From positions 19,852,844-19,916,843 of the forward strand of contig CM067075.1 in assembly GCA_033980235.1 (NCBI GenBank): 64,000 bases of DNA. The letters run 5' to 3'. Position 1 is the stretch's first letter, and every line of letters starts with the position of its first letter. This DNA comes from Diadema setosum (taxonomy: Eukaryota > Echinodermata > Echinoidea > Diadematoida > Diadematidae). Made by a program: the position numbers and the translations under genes. Under the pieces are notes generated by a model that did not search any database, was not told the DNA's origin, and saw only the letters and a program-made list of their open reading frames with translations. Shown one piece after another: positions 58,401 through 64,000 of the stretch.

Positions 58401-61400
58401 GTAAAACTATAACTTATTACCCACATCTTACAGAAAACCCCATCCGATTTGCTTCAGTGGTCAAAGAGAAATGAGGATCTGTGTAGAGCATGTCAGGAAT
58501 GCACTCCCTCTAAGTCCTGTCCATTGTGTCCACTCATTAACATGCAGTTCCAAGAGCATCCAAGTGGTAAACTTTCAAAGAAACAGGCCCATGACATGCT
58601 TTACACCGATCCACATTTCTCTGTGACCACTTAACCAAATCGAATAGGGTTTCTGCAAAATGTAGATTAGATGTTATATTTTTACACCCTGAAATTGCAT
58701 TCAGATAGTTTAATCAGATAAAAAGCTATCAATGCAGAAATCCGGTTGTACTTTGTTTGGGACATACTGTATATCAATGTCGACAAAATACCGATATAAT
58801 TACTCTGAACCTGGCACAGAACCGTGGGCAAAGAACAAAAACGTACAGACACTGCAACATCTTTTTGTTTTCTTTTTTTTTTAAAGTAGAACACAGCAGA
58901 CTACAATTTTGACTCCTCGTTCTTGAATCACCTGGTGTACATTGGCAGGTGAAGCTGAGGATTCTGTCTTGGCAGGTTGCTCCATTTTGACACGGGTTTG
59001 ACGCACACTCATCAGCTTCCTCTTCGCAAAATTCTCCTGACAAACCCAGCGGACATCGGCACCTATATCCGTTGATCTGGAAAGCGGAAACAGATTTGAC
59101 CAAAGAAATAATCACACGGTACTTTAACATGAATGACATAGCTTGACTTTTGGAATGCTGGTGATGTCACTAATTTGTATGGTGGCCATATTACATGTGC
59201 ATTATGTTTCCTCTTCTGAATACTTGGAAAATGTTTAAGTAGTACGAAACCAAAAAAAAAAATAAATTCCACTTGAAATTTCAATTATGAATGGACATAA
59301 CAGCCACATAATTAACCCTTTCGTCTCCAATGAGTCGAATACGCATAAATTTCATACACGTAAGGCCTAGGGAATCAATGTGGCACTGAGAGGGTTGATT
59401 TATGAAGTCATTTCAAGCTCCAGTTGAGACATGTTTCTCACACAAACGGACATTTTTTATTGTGTGTGTGATGAGAGTACAACACCAAACGTGCGATAAA
59501 CATAACTTGGTGGCAAACACGCAATAATATGGACAACATACGACGATGGACTAGGTTTGCTTACTACTTCCTTGGTCCTAGTCATTATAGAACTTTGCCA
59601 GTAAATGACTGTGGTATAGAAACATTGTTATTTCGTTCCGTACCTGGTCTTCACAAACGGATCCAGCCGCACACTTATGATCTGCTGCACAATCGTCGAT
59701 ATCGGTCTGACAGTATGGCCCAGTGAATCCAGGCAGACAGTTACATGTGAATCCGTTGCTGTCATCGAGAACACAGAGACCACCATTTTGACAGGGATTG
59801 ACGTCACAGTGAGTGGTGTAGAGTTGACATCTTGTGCCAGAAAAGCCTTCAGGGCAGCGACAGGAGAACCCGTTGACTTTATCTACACAGGTCCCTCCAT
59901 TATCACAGGGATCATCCTTGCAGTCGTCTGTATCAATCTGGCCATATACAGCAATATCGAGGTTTACATAGAGAACGTTCATTGACGTTGCCACATTTTG
60001 AACATCTCTACATTATTTGCCAGTAAATTTCAGTTGTTCAGTTCTTATTACAAAAAGAAAAGATAGTTCTTGATATTCCCGAACAGCATAACATAGTTTT
60101 TTTACACTGTACTGAACTTTGGCATTATTCAACTCAATTTCTTTGAAATATCATATGATATAAAGACATTTTTCTCATTCCATTATTGGTCTATCTTCTT
60201 ATGAAGGTATAACCCCTTTATTATTCATGTGAAATGTCCCTAAGAGAATATCAGCAAATAATCTCCAGAAAGAACTTCAAAAGAAAAAGAATTTCATGAA
60301 TATGACACAAGTAATTAAATAATGTACCTTCTTCTCTCAAGATAGCCTGTTCGGTGTTACATAATTTTTTGCAACCAAAGTGTAATTCATTTACTATTAC
60401 CCCAGCAACGCCAGATGGCCATTTATACATCAGGGTCAAGAAGGATATTGGATGTGGGTGAAACACCTTTTCAAAGATTAACGAACCCTTGTAGAATTCA
60501 ATTCCTATTTACAAATCCAGAGCCTTATTCACTGTAACAGTCCTCCCAAATAGGGAATACTACAACGTAATTCAAATCAAAAAGTTTAAAAGTAAAAAAA
60601 AAAAAAAAAAAAAACTTAAAAAAAGAAGATAATGGTAAACATGTAGTGCTCATACGTGGATATAATAGCCATTTTCTGAACTCAAATCTTCAATGTTATG
60701 AAAAAAATATCGGGCGTTAAATACGAAACACCGAGCTGGTGTTCAATTTCTGGTGCTCATTTGTGGTGTCAAATGAACACCTTCGGGTGTCACTTCAAAA
60801 TATAAAACTAATTTTTTTGACAGGTAATTAAACACTATTTTTCTTGTTGATTTGGAACTTCAATAGCGAACAAGAACTTTCTGATAACGTTTTTGATTTT
60901 TGAAAAAAAAGTTATAAATACATATTTACATCACAGTAACACCAGTTGGTATGGACTCCTATTGAAGCAGGCCTGGTGTCATACCATTGGCATCAACATC
61001 AGCGATATCAAATCGACAACAAGTAGTGTTATTGTTGAATCAACACCAGCGCAGTGTCAAAATATCACCAACTACAGTGTCAAATTAACACCAGGAAGGG
61101 CCAGGTGAACACTTTTCAACACCGTTAAAAAGTACTTTCTACACCTGTCAGTGTTGTCCTCTATTGACACTTTATCGGTGTTAGATTTAACACCCATATC
61201 GTCAAAGTTTACACAGCTCTTTTTACAATGTGTATAGATATAGTTGAATTTGATGATTGGTTTCTCGCTCTTACGGAACACAAATCGCCCTCATAGCCAG
61301 GTAGACAGTTACAATGGTAGCTTCCCCAGTCATTCACACACTCGGCTGTGTCGACGCAAGGTGGTGGGACGTCATCACTGCATTCATTGACGTCGCTTTC

Positions 61401-64000
61401 ACAGTGTATGCCGGTGAAGCCAGGTTTACAAACGCACGTGTATTCGTTATTTCCATTCAAACACTCCACGGTGTTTTGTGATAGACAAGGGTTACTTCGG
61501 CATTCGTCATGATCCCTGTGGCAATATCTCCCCGTGCTGCCCGGATAGCAGTCGCATCTTGGATGATAACCAAACGTTCAACGAAATTTCAGATGTCAAA
61601 AGGTCGGAGAAAAGAAGTGAAAAAAGAAGGGTAACAGGGTAGACACATACACACACAAAAACACAAACACACACACACACACGTACATACACATGATGCA
61701 CAAAAGTAACATACATTCATTATTTTATTTAAATATATTAAATCGTTTACGTTACACAAACGGATTTGAGGTTTCATATGCGCCCAGTTTTGCCATATCA
61801 CATGCATTGGCAGATTTTTCTTACTTGTTGGAATAGCTGTAAAGAAAGGTAGACAGACAAACAGACAGACGGACAGACAATACCTGTAGGTGGTTGACAG
61901 GTTGACACACATTCCATTCTTGCATCTGTTTTCCGAACAGAAGTCAACTGGTACGTCACAAAGGCGTCCTGTATAACCATCTTGGCATGAACACGAAAAG
62001 GTCAGGAGTCCATCGGTGCAATCACCGTGAGTACAGGGGCTTCAGGAGAGATACAGACACACGTTGGAAGAACAGTTGACAGAAACAGATGTCACCGGGC
62101 AGAAAGGTATAACTTTGTGTAATTATTCCCTTTATTGAACTGCTTATCCATTGCTACCTCTGTTTTTTCTGAAATCATGCAAGTATCATGCTAAATATGT
62201 GCGACTATTTTCACTTTGAATCGATCAATTTCCACTACCATCACAAAGGAGCTCATCAATCGTGATATAGTCCTATAGTGGACATCTTCAGGTTAACTGG
62301 TGTTTTGTACAGAAATAGGAGAAATGAAGGTCATATCTTAAACTAGTTTGTTCAATGGTATTTCAGTTTTCCTTTGACTTTGTTGGAATGAAATTACTTG
62401 TGGTTTAAATCAAACCAACTCACCTATCTGCACACCAGTCTATGTCGTTCTCACAGTTGGTCCCATTATATCCTTCGGGACAGTGACATTGGTAAGAATC
62501 TTTGAGATCGCTACAGGTTCCTCGATTCTGGCACGGTTTCGACAGACATTCGTTAATTTCATTCTCACAGCGAGCTCCTATGAAAATGACAACCATTATG
62601 AACTGTAAAATTTACTTTCACATGAGCAGTACCTTTCATGAATGCCAGACTAAATGATGAACAAAATGAAATGCTTATAATACATTTCATACTTGTATGC
62701 CATACTGTATTCCACTGCAGAAGTTTAAGGCGCCAGCGTAGCTTTAAACAGCTTTCTCATTAACGTACGTAACACACAAAAGCGACCATTCAAGGTTGAC
62801 TGCAGAATAGTCAAATAATAATTTACAACAAAATGAAGCAAATCGTGCTTTCATACAATGTATACAAGAGGTCTTAAAGGTTCTCAAAACTAAAGCTGAA
62901 AATGGAAAAGAAGTTCACTAGTTTTTCCCCCAAGCCTTTCTTACCCTGAAATCCAGGTGGACAGCGGCATTCGAAGCTATTTTGATCCCCAGTGCATGTT
63001 CCGCCATTACTACACCGCGTTTCGGTACTGCAAAGATTGAGTTCTTCTGTACACCACTCCCCCGTCCAGCCCACTGAACAGGTGCACCTGAAGCCATAGG
63101 GCTTGCTGATACACACACCATTTGGTCCACAAGGGTTGTCAGTGCAGTCGTCAAGCTCATTCTCACAGTTCGGTCCTTGAACGGAATGATAGAGACAACC
63201 CTGTGATTATCGTATTTACAATCTGCAACATCAATTTGTCTGCTTTGTCACTTGTCTTCTAACACGGTTCCCGAAATGTGATGGTGTTGCACCGGAGGTC
63301 TGGGTAAGCTGTATGTATAAGCGGCTTAAATTTTTATGATCTCAACATGGACTATGTGAAACACTGTTAATGGGATATTTTCTGATCATTTCTAAGCACA
63401 TACACAAAACACAGTTTCAAATTTAATAAAAACTAATATCATAAGGAAATTATACAGGTGAAGATAGGCAATTAAATAACACGGAAGTTAACGTCTCCCT
63501 TAATTTGCAAAATCAAGCTATGTTCGTAAAATATGTACATTCTTTTTTGTTCATCAGTAAATAAAAGTGGGGAGTTTATTCCATTTATGACTACCCACCT
63601 CAGAAATGTTTACGCGAAAGATTTATTTAATTGATTTGCTCAATTAACAGAGAACTCTAATAGAATTGTTACCATTGAAACCAAGTTTACAGGAACATGT
63701 GTAGGTGGTTCCATTATTCAGGCAAGTTCCACCATTAGAGCAGGGTTGGAACTGACAGTTATCCTCTGGGATTTCACAGTTCTGCCCAATAAATCCATCA
63801 GGACAGACACACGTGTAAGCCGAGTCCATGTCGATGCACACACCTCCGTTAACGCATGGTTCATCCTCGCAAGCTGTTCTGGTTTCCTCGCAGAAATCTC
63901 CTGTAAAATCCATGGTACATAGACAGACTGCGGTACCTCCGAGTTCACTGCATGTACCCCCGTTCAAGCACGTGACATTCGCACAGAGATCTGCGTCTAT
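35747..64000 (-). CDS. Gene 2: large EGF/pentraxin/TSP1/sushi/GCC2 transmembrane protein (3' part)
   Basis: Twenty-four exons read without a phase break from 64000 to the TAA at 35749-35747 (4407 nt). Domain order: EGF x16, pentraxin/LamG-like, EGF x2, TSP1, sushi-like, alpha/beta region with RRKR, GCC2/GCC3 x3, single TM helix, ~90-residue cytosolic tail. The parts list (EGF, pentraxin, sushi, GCC2/GCC3) recalls SVEP1-type matrix proteins, but a TM helix and tail make this a cell-surface receptor or adhesion molecule; that role is inference. Many EGF domains have DxDxC-type starts suggesting calcium binding. The N terminus is missing, and signal peptide and upstream domains lie beyond 64000. 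Confidence 0.85.
36237..36428. mobile_element. Intronic MITE, TACACTC termini
   Basis: 192 bp. Left arm TACACTCTAAAAACGCAAAT..GGGCCGAGGAGTGACA, right arm TGTCACTCCTCGGCCC..GTTTTTTGAGTGTA: long inverted arms with TA at the edges, as in Tc1/mariner-like MITEs. It lies between the last two coding exons of gene 2. Confidence 0.8.
36690..36788 (-). CDS. Gene 2 exon: cytosolic tail motif 1
   Basis: 99 nt, phase 2-2. A basic stretch (VRKGKARK) is followed by [18 protein letters not shown] fits the DxxLL sorting-signal pattern. The exon is symmetric and could be skipped without shifting frame. Confidence 0.82.
37020..37200. repeat. Possible dispersed intronic repeat
   Basis: AAACTTTAAAAAAAATTATAACTTCTGAA..TCCGATTTTCCTCAGACTTTCACTGATG has the look of a repeat common in echinoderm introns; no second copy is in this window, so the call is weak. 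Confidence 0.3.
37632..37752 (-). CDS. Gene 2 exon: transmembrane helix
   Basis: 121 nt, phase 1 in, phase 2 out (ACAAG|GTTTGT). A short polar stem is followed by [20 protein letters not shown] and VVFMW, then WKKTR as stop-transfer. The single helix gives a type I topology with the EGF part outside. Confidence 0.88.
37753..38400. other. Gene 2 intron, no feature
   Basis: Intron between the membrane exon and GCC2 module 3; nothing recognised before the CTA microsatellite. Confidence 0.4.
38407..38520. repeat. (CTA)n microsatellite
   Basis: About 35 CTA units with a few CTG and CCA interruptions; poly-Leu and poly-Ser frames are translations of it. Confidence 0.95.
38606..38782 (-). CDS. Gene 2 exon: GCC2/GCC3 module 3
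   Basis: 177 nt, phase 1-1. [34 protein letters not shown] and [18 protein letters not shown]. It precedes the membrane exon directly. Confidence 0.92.
38790..39750. other. Gene 2 intron, no feature
   Basis: AT-rich intron between GCC2 modules 3 and 2; nothing recognised. Confidence 0.4.
39758..39937 (-). CDS. Gene 2 exon: GCC2/GCC3 module 2
   Basis: 180 nt, phase 1-1. [27 protein letters not shown] and [18 protein letters not shown]: the same module as the neighbouring exons. Confidence 0.92.
40302..40472 (-). CDS. Gene 2 exon: GCC2/GCC3 module 1
   Basis: 171 nt, phase 1-1. [35 protein letters not shown] and [10 protein letters not shown]: one GCC2/GCC3 (ephrin-receptor-like Cys-rich) module per exon. 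A GA microsatellite lies just upstream of the acceptor. Confidence 0.9.
40525..40560. repeat. (GA)n and poly-G microsatellite
   Basis: About twelve GA units followed by nine G, 50 bp upstream of GCC2 exon 1 in gene orientation. Confidence 0.93.
41231..41401 (-). CDS. Gene 2 exon: second half of alpha/beta region
   Basis: 171 nt, phase 1-1. Acceptor GTCAACAG|GT, donor GGCTGCT|GTAAAT. It encodes [15 protein letters not shown] (helix), SLTLTING (strand), and [13 protein letters not shown], which leads into the first GCC2 module. Confidence 0.75.
41505..41640. repeat. Dispersed repeat R-120, copy 2
   Basis: ATAAAGACAAATAATAC, TTGACAGGCAGCTACCAAACACC and TAAATAATATGAATTCGATTACAATTAATA, as in 9130-9300. 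Confidence 0.65.
42072..42174 (-). CDS. Gene 2 exon: RRKR site and second half start
   Basis: 103 nt. Acceptor CTCATTAG|ATAAGC (phase 0, matching the previous exon), donor TCTG|GTAAGG (phase 1). It encodes [26 protein letters not shown] is a furin-type consensus. A more obvious acceptor at 42152-42153 would give the wrong phase, which supports the longer exon. Confidence 0.65.
42345..43340. mobile_element. 1-kb element with ~210-bp terminal inverted repeats
   Basis: Ends TACACTCAGCAAAAAAAA and TTTTTTTGCTGAGTATA are inverted and TA-bordered. The arms extend to about 42560 and 43130, with AAAAGTAAATGTATTATATACCATATT and CACAAAAGCAAAAAATGCAAAATT paired to their complements. The core is AT-rich, with one 73-codon frame of no recognised family. 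Likely a non-autonomous Tc1/mariner-like element in the gene 2 intron. Confidence 0.75.
43698..43873 (-). CDS. Gene 2 exon: first half of alpha/beta (SEA-like?) region
   Basis: 176 nt, phase 1 in, phase 0 out (ATAGAG|GTAAAA). It reads [14 protein letters not shown] (strand), [17 protein letters not shown] (helix) and CQIEDIE (strand). No family is certain; the strand-helix-strand order and the cleavage site in the next exon suggest a SEA-like or related fold. Confidence 0.7.
43875..44740. other. Gene 2 intron, no feature
   Basis: No exon or element recognised until the CTA-rich stretch at 44700. Confidence 0.4.
44744..44907. mobile_element. Short MITE with AGGGGCGGATCCAGG termini
   Basis: AGGGGCGGATCCAGG (44744) and CCTGGATCCGCCTCT (to 44907) are inverted. 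The core is a G-run/C-run hairpin (GGGGTGCGTGCGCCCC). It is inserted in a CTA microsatellite, which continues on both sides. Confidence 0.8.
44930..45985. repeat. Degenerate GACGAAATTGAATG-type fold-back region
   Basis: The left part is rich in CATTCAATTTCGTC words, the right part in GACGAAA-TGAATGA words, suggesting inverted arms around a 500-bp centre. The pairing is weak and was judged only by eye. Confidence 0.35.
45962..48271 (+). CDS. Retrotransposon ORF2 fragment: reverse transcriptase
   Basis: Open for 769 codons with no stop or frameshift. Genuine element sequence starts near residue 36 ([11 protein letters not shown]). RT landmarks: [32 protein letters not shown] near residue 398 (first catalytic Asp), [10 protein letters not shown] at 456, YADDTQ at 489 (catalytic DD). 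C-terminal landmarks: [31 protein letters not shown], ending ELFQL. The endonuclease is absent. The long intact frame implies a recent insertion. No promoter or start is argued; the first ATG is flank sequence. Confidence 0.85.
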   Translation: MKVRLAYSRHPATKLKYFFFFKSSKKSLKMIGCILKREKPDPQKKKTTSRNFRQLDRKSFGQDLLTTLSDLTTDDSSSAIDSYNQTIRRVLDVHCPASTRTRKQRPCVPWYDSTVHEARQKRRKLERKWRKTRAPCDRELFVKQKNHATQVIQTAKRSFYTDVFLSSNPKSLYTTLHSLLGTADKQQLRASDDDLQLSNEFADYFDDKISSMRQSLESSTSGSVSSSTGPVMSTLQDSPEDMPSLTEFGYVSDSEIRKIILRAPSKSCDLDPLPTWLLKEYVDVFVPVISQIVNTSMNSGVFPDKLKEAIVFPRLKKPSLDQKVMENYRPVSNIAFMSKVTEHVVSSRLTSYLRDCHLHEDFQSAYKAFHSTETALLRVKQDILQEIDHKKAVILVLLDLSAAFDTLDHSILLARLQSDYGIRDTALQWFTSYLTGRSLRVVTRGKFSEPHTVRYGVPQGSVLGPQLFTMYIRPVANIIRRHGLRYHLYADDTQIYCTFDPRNPASLNEAWIKLEECIHELRHWMTSNMLKLNEDKTQSIVFSSSRLRPTGDTSIRLGNTTVNVSHTVKNLGVHFDQILSMTDHVSRVCQTANLHLRNISHVRKYLTEDACNHAVRSLVLSRLDYGNSLLANMNVSDVKRLQKVQNRAARLVLGVKRRSPSAPLLKQLHWLPIKERIDFKLALLVYKCMMNTAPQYLSNLLTTPTATRYQLRSQNDKTVLQIPQAKTKAFERTFSYAGSVVWNTLPKQLRLCDSEEMFRRKLKTELFQL
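46050..48380 (+). mobile_element. CR1/L2-like non-LTR retrotransposon, 5'-truncated
   Basis: Begins within the end of the endonuclease-RT linker, holds the whole RT and C-terminal domain, and ends in a short 3' UTR with ACAGCGCTTTGATCAGGTCC and AAGCACTCAATAAGAAATAG then TTATTATTT. No endonuclease domain remains, so this copy cannot move alone. It is antisense to gene 2 in an intron. Confidence 0.88.
48654..48860 (-). CDS. Gene 2 exon: sushi-like module
   Basis: 207 nt, phase 1-1. It reads [35 protein letters not shown] and LPACR: the Cys spacing and the P-NG..C and W positions of a CCP/sushi module in the variant form seen near HYR-like regions. The donor AGGA|GTATGT lies in a CTA microsatellite. 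Confidence 0.75.
49281..49451 (-). CDS. Gene 2 exon: thrombospondin type 1 repeat
   Basis: 171 nt, phase 1-1; one whole TSP1 module. [17 protein letters not shown] carries the stacked tryptophans and the CSxSCGGG start; TRQRSREC gives the arginine layer; it ends CNTNECPG. The WSTW tryptophans fit C-mannosylation sites (inference). Confidence 0.93.
49823..50056 (-). CDS. Gene 2 exon: two EGF domains
   Basis: 234 nt, phase 1-1. It encodes [28 protein letters not shown] (calcium-binding start) and [27 protein letters not shown], both complete in one exon. Confidence 0.9.
   Translation of the reverse strand: MSMTVCLRPALMEGPVLTNSMPTSASAHGVLTVRSARLTLIFAMTILVKMAGRVPQSMARSSVLVLKTTSVTSVKSP
50598..50771 (-). 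CDS. Gene 2 exon: pentraxin/LamG-like domain, part 3
   Basis: 174 nt, phase 1-1 (CTCGCAG|AG; GACG|GTAAGA). It encodes [13 protein letters not shown] and [10 protein letters not shown], matching the pentraxin C-terminal pattern xxFNVW..L....C..G.VL.W. Calcium-site residues cannot be judged without alignment. Confidence 0.85.
50800..52110. other. Gene 2 intron, no feature
   Basis: Intron between pentraxin parts 2 and 3; no exon or repeat recognised. Confidence 0.4.
52118..52317 (-). CDS. Gene 2 exon: pentraxin/LamG-like domain, part 2
   Basis: 200 nt, phase 2 in, phase 1 out (AACG|GTATGC). It encodes [20 protein letters not shown], the W-H..W-x-LYxD pattern of pentraxin/LamG strands, then [10 protein letters not shown]. 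Confidence 0.8.
52685..52898 (-). CDS. Gene 2 exon: pentraxin/LamG-like domain, part 1
   Basis: 214 nt, phase 1 in, phase 2 out (TCAAT|GTAAGT). The jelly-roll strand [13 protein letters not shown] is typical of concanavalin-like pentraxin domains; the segment CEITASES leads to the next exon. Confidence 0.75.
53317..53450 (-). CDS. Gene 2 exon: EGF domain
   Basis: 134 nt, phase 2 in, phase 1 out (AGAG|GTATGC). It completes one EGF (GLLCEEQ) and encodes [27 protein letters not shown], the last EGF before the pentraxin region. Confidence 0.86.
53735..53830. repeat. Dispersed repeat R-120, copy 3
   Basis: TTGACAGACAGCTACAAACAGTC and TAAATAATATGAATAAGATTCCAATTAATATTG, as in 41505-41640. Confidence 0.65.
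54400..54712 (+). mobile_element. 3' end of a 5'-truncated non-LTR retrotransposon
   Basis: 3'-UTR-like sequence ending TTTGTGATATAAACTGAATTGAATTGAATTGAA, a short pentamer tail as in 28330-28630. No RT recognised; the left edge is uncertain. Confidence 0.5.
54960..55080 (-). CDS. Gene 2 exon: EGF domain
   Basis: 121 nt, phase 1 in, phase 2 out (TATCG|GTAAGA). It completes the previous EGF (FKGTYCELD) and encodes [23 protein letters not shown]. Confidence 0.86.
55090..56085. other. Gene 2 intron, no feature
   Basis: Nothing recognised before the satellite-associated repeat. Confidence 0.4.
56088..57420. repeat. Satellite, ~157-bp unit with TGACCTTTGACCT-like boxes
   Basis: AACTTAACATTGGG recurs at about 56318, 56486, 56638, 56796, 56953, 57110 and 57268. 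Each unit holds a box of the TGACC(T/A)TTGACCT type, then CCACTCCCCAAGGGACATCTACC, AAGTTT(G/A)GTCACAAA and ATCAAAAGTTATGACCC. Units alternate: CATTGACCTTGTGGTGACC with CTTTGACCTTGTGTTGATC, forming a dimer of about 315 bp. Confidence 0.93.
57438..57500. repeat. (ACGG)n minisatellite
   Basis: Runs of ACGG broken by ACG, directly after the satellite. Confidence 0.93.
57545..58335. repeat. Direct ~105-bp duplication of TTTCATGTATAAAGACGGAACAA type
   Basis: 57550-57665 and 58035-58145 match closely (AAGAA-CAAGGC, CGCACACACAAGCAGACCCT, TTTCATGTATAAAGACGGAA, GAGGGCGCCA-CACCA). 57975-58030 also matches 56088-56140 (ATAGATTTGAC-ATGATA). All belong to one satellite-associated complex; the open frames are not genes. 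Confidence 0.8.
58390..58696. mobile_element. MITE, AATTTCAGGGTGTAAAA termini
   Basis: About 307 bp. Ends AATTTCAGGGTGTAAAACTAT and ATTTTTACACCCTGAAATT are inverted; further in, CCATCCGATTTGCTTCAGTGGTCA..GAGAAATG pairs with CATTTCTCTGTGACCACTT..AATCGAATAGGG. Non-coding. Confidence 0.82.
58932..59076 (-). CDS. Gene 2 exon: EGF domains
   Basis: 145 nt, phase 0 in, phase 1 out (CCAG|GTGATT). It completes one EGF ([17 protein letters not shown]) and encodes [21 protein letters not shown], finished by the exon at 54960-55080 across an intron that holds the 157-bp satellite. Confidence 0.86.
59644..59937 (-). CDS. Gene 2 exon: EGF domains
   Basis: 294 nt, phase 0-0. Acceptor GGCCAG|ATT, donor GACCAG|GTACGG. 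It encodes [15 protein letters not shown].., [14 protein letters not shown].. and the first half of [10 protein letters not shown].., whose second half is in the next exon. Two EGFs start with calcium-binding DxDDC patterns. Confidence 0.88.
60395..60545. repeat. Possible dispersed repeat
   Basis: CCAGCAACGCCAGATGGCCATTTATACATC..GGGTGAAACACC..AACGAACCCTTGTAGAATTC looks like a tRNA-related dispersed repeat of echinoderm type; no second copy is in the window. Confidence 0.3.
60710..61205. repeat. GGTGTTnnA/ACACC word-rich intronic repeat
   Basis: At least fifteen ACACC or GGTGT words in both orientations (GGTGTTCAATTT, GGTGTCAAATGAACACC, CAACACCAG, TTAACACC), able to form many small hairpins. 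Probably a MITE-derived repeat between EGF exons. Confidence 0.55.
61275..61557 (-). CDS. Gene 2 exon: EGF domains
   Basis: 283 nt, phase 2 in, phase 0 out (TGTTCC|GTAAGA). It finishes one EGF ([12 protein letters not shown]), then [18 protein letters not shown] and [17 protein letters not shown]. The VNEC EGF has the calcium-binding signature. Confidence 0.87.
61650..61695. repeat. (CA)n microsatellite
   Basis: CACACA runs with TA/AA interruptions next to the EGF exon at 61884. Confidence 0.85.
61884..62039 (-). CDS. Gene 2 exon: EGF domains
   Basis: 156 nt, phase 2-2. Acceptor CTGAAG|C, donor TACAG|GTATTG. It encodes [20 protein letters not shown] and [14 protein letters not shown], which continues in the next exon. 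Confidence 0.86.
62041..62423. other. Gene 2 intron, no feature
   Basis: Nothing recognised between the two EGF exons. Confidence 0.4.
62424..62577 (-). CDS. Gene 2 exon: EGF domain
   Basis: 154 nt, phase 1 in, phase 2 out (GATAG|GTGAGT). It completes one EGF (ARCENE), encodes [27 protein letters not shown] and starts the next (IDWCAD). Confidence 0.87.
62945..63175 (-). CDS. Gene 2 exon: EGF domains
   Basis: 231 nt, phase 1-1. Acceptor TTCAAG|GA at 63177-63176, donor CAGG|GTAAGA. It finishes the preceding EGF, then carries [15 protein letters not shown] and a second that stops at PPGFQG. The ELDDC start suggests a calcium-binding EGF. Confidence 0.88.
63177..63672. other. Gene 2 intron, no feature
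   Basis: AT-rich intron; nothing recognised. Confidence 0.4.
63673..64000 (-). CDS. Gene 2 exon: three EGF domains (partial at window edge)
   Basis: Open to the window end (reads [15 protein letters not shown]). It encodes two complete EGF domains and most of a third; the last ends KLGFNG at donor ATG|GTAACA, phase 1, and is completed by the next exon (PNC). Each has the CxxxPCxNGGxC and CxCxxGFxGxxC pattern. Confidence 0.88.

Noticed and set aside
58037..58474. Frames on both strands over the 58-kb repeat
   Set aside because: Covered by the 105-bp duplication and a MITE; no domain.
1..64000. CRISPR array or bacterial defence island
   Set aside because: All tandem repeats lack the repeat-spacer pattern and the genes have introns; nothing prokaryotic is present.

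Overview
The window looks like nuclear DNA of a marine deuterostome invertebrate, most likely an echinoderm. This rests on large EGF/pentraxin/TSP1/sushi/GCC2 mosaic exons, a DIRS-type retrotransposon, CR1/L2-like retrotransposons, many fold-back elements, long poly-G/poly-C tracts and abundant ATT/CTA microsatellites. Genes are split by introns with GT..AG borders. I see no operons, no rRNA and no CRISPR. The taxonomic call is inference from style, not from a marker gene.

Two host genes can be assembled by eye, both on the minus strand. Gene 1 (19994 down to 8434) has three coding exons whose phases agree (64 + 165 + 164 nt). It encodes a 130-residue protein: a signal peptide, a cysteine-flanked glycine-zipper segment, and an acidic Ser/Pro-rich tail with a GKR site. 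I recognise no family. Gene 2 enters at base 64000 and ends at 35747. Its 24 exons (4407 nt, 1468 codons plus stop) join without a phase conflict: 16 EGF domains, a pentraxin/LamG-like domain on three exons, two more EGF domains, TSP1, a sushi-like module, an alpha/beta region with an RRKR site, three GCC2/GCC3 modules, one transmembrane helix, and a tail with two copies of a TSD(L/I)xLL motif on separate exons. Its 5' end lies outside the window.

Layout: 1-1305 dispersed repeats; 1306-6634 a decayed DIRS element in antisense; 6845-7260 a relic resembling the 3' UTR of gene 2; 8.4-20.0 kb gene 1, whose 9.5-kb first intron holds a 4.5-kb structure bounded by inverted repeats and containing a 163-bp satellite; 20-35.7 kb gene-poor DNA with microsatellites, retrotransposon tails, a TTAA-flanked piggyBac-like MITE, a tandem tRNA-like repeat interrupted by a fold-back element, and a GC-rich TATA-containing island; 35.7-64 kb gene 2, with introns holding a long-TIR element, a 5'-truncated CR1/L2-like retrotransposon with an open RT frame, several MITEs and a satellite rich in TGACCTTTGACCT-type sites.

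The best candidates for something undescribed are gene 1 and the cytoplasmic tail and RRKR region of gene 2. All splice joins were inferred by eye from phase, GT/AG and domain continuity; no transcript or database search was available.
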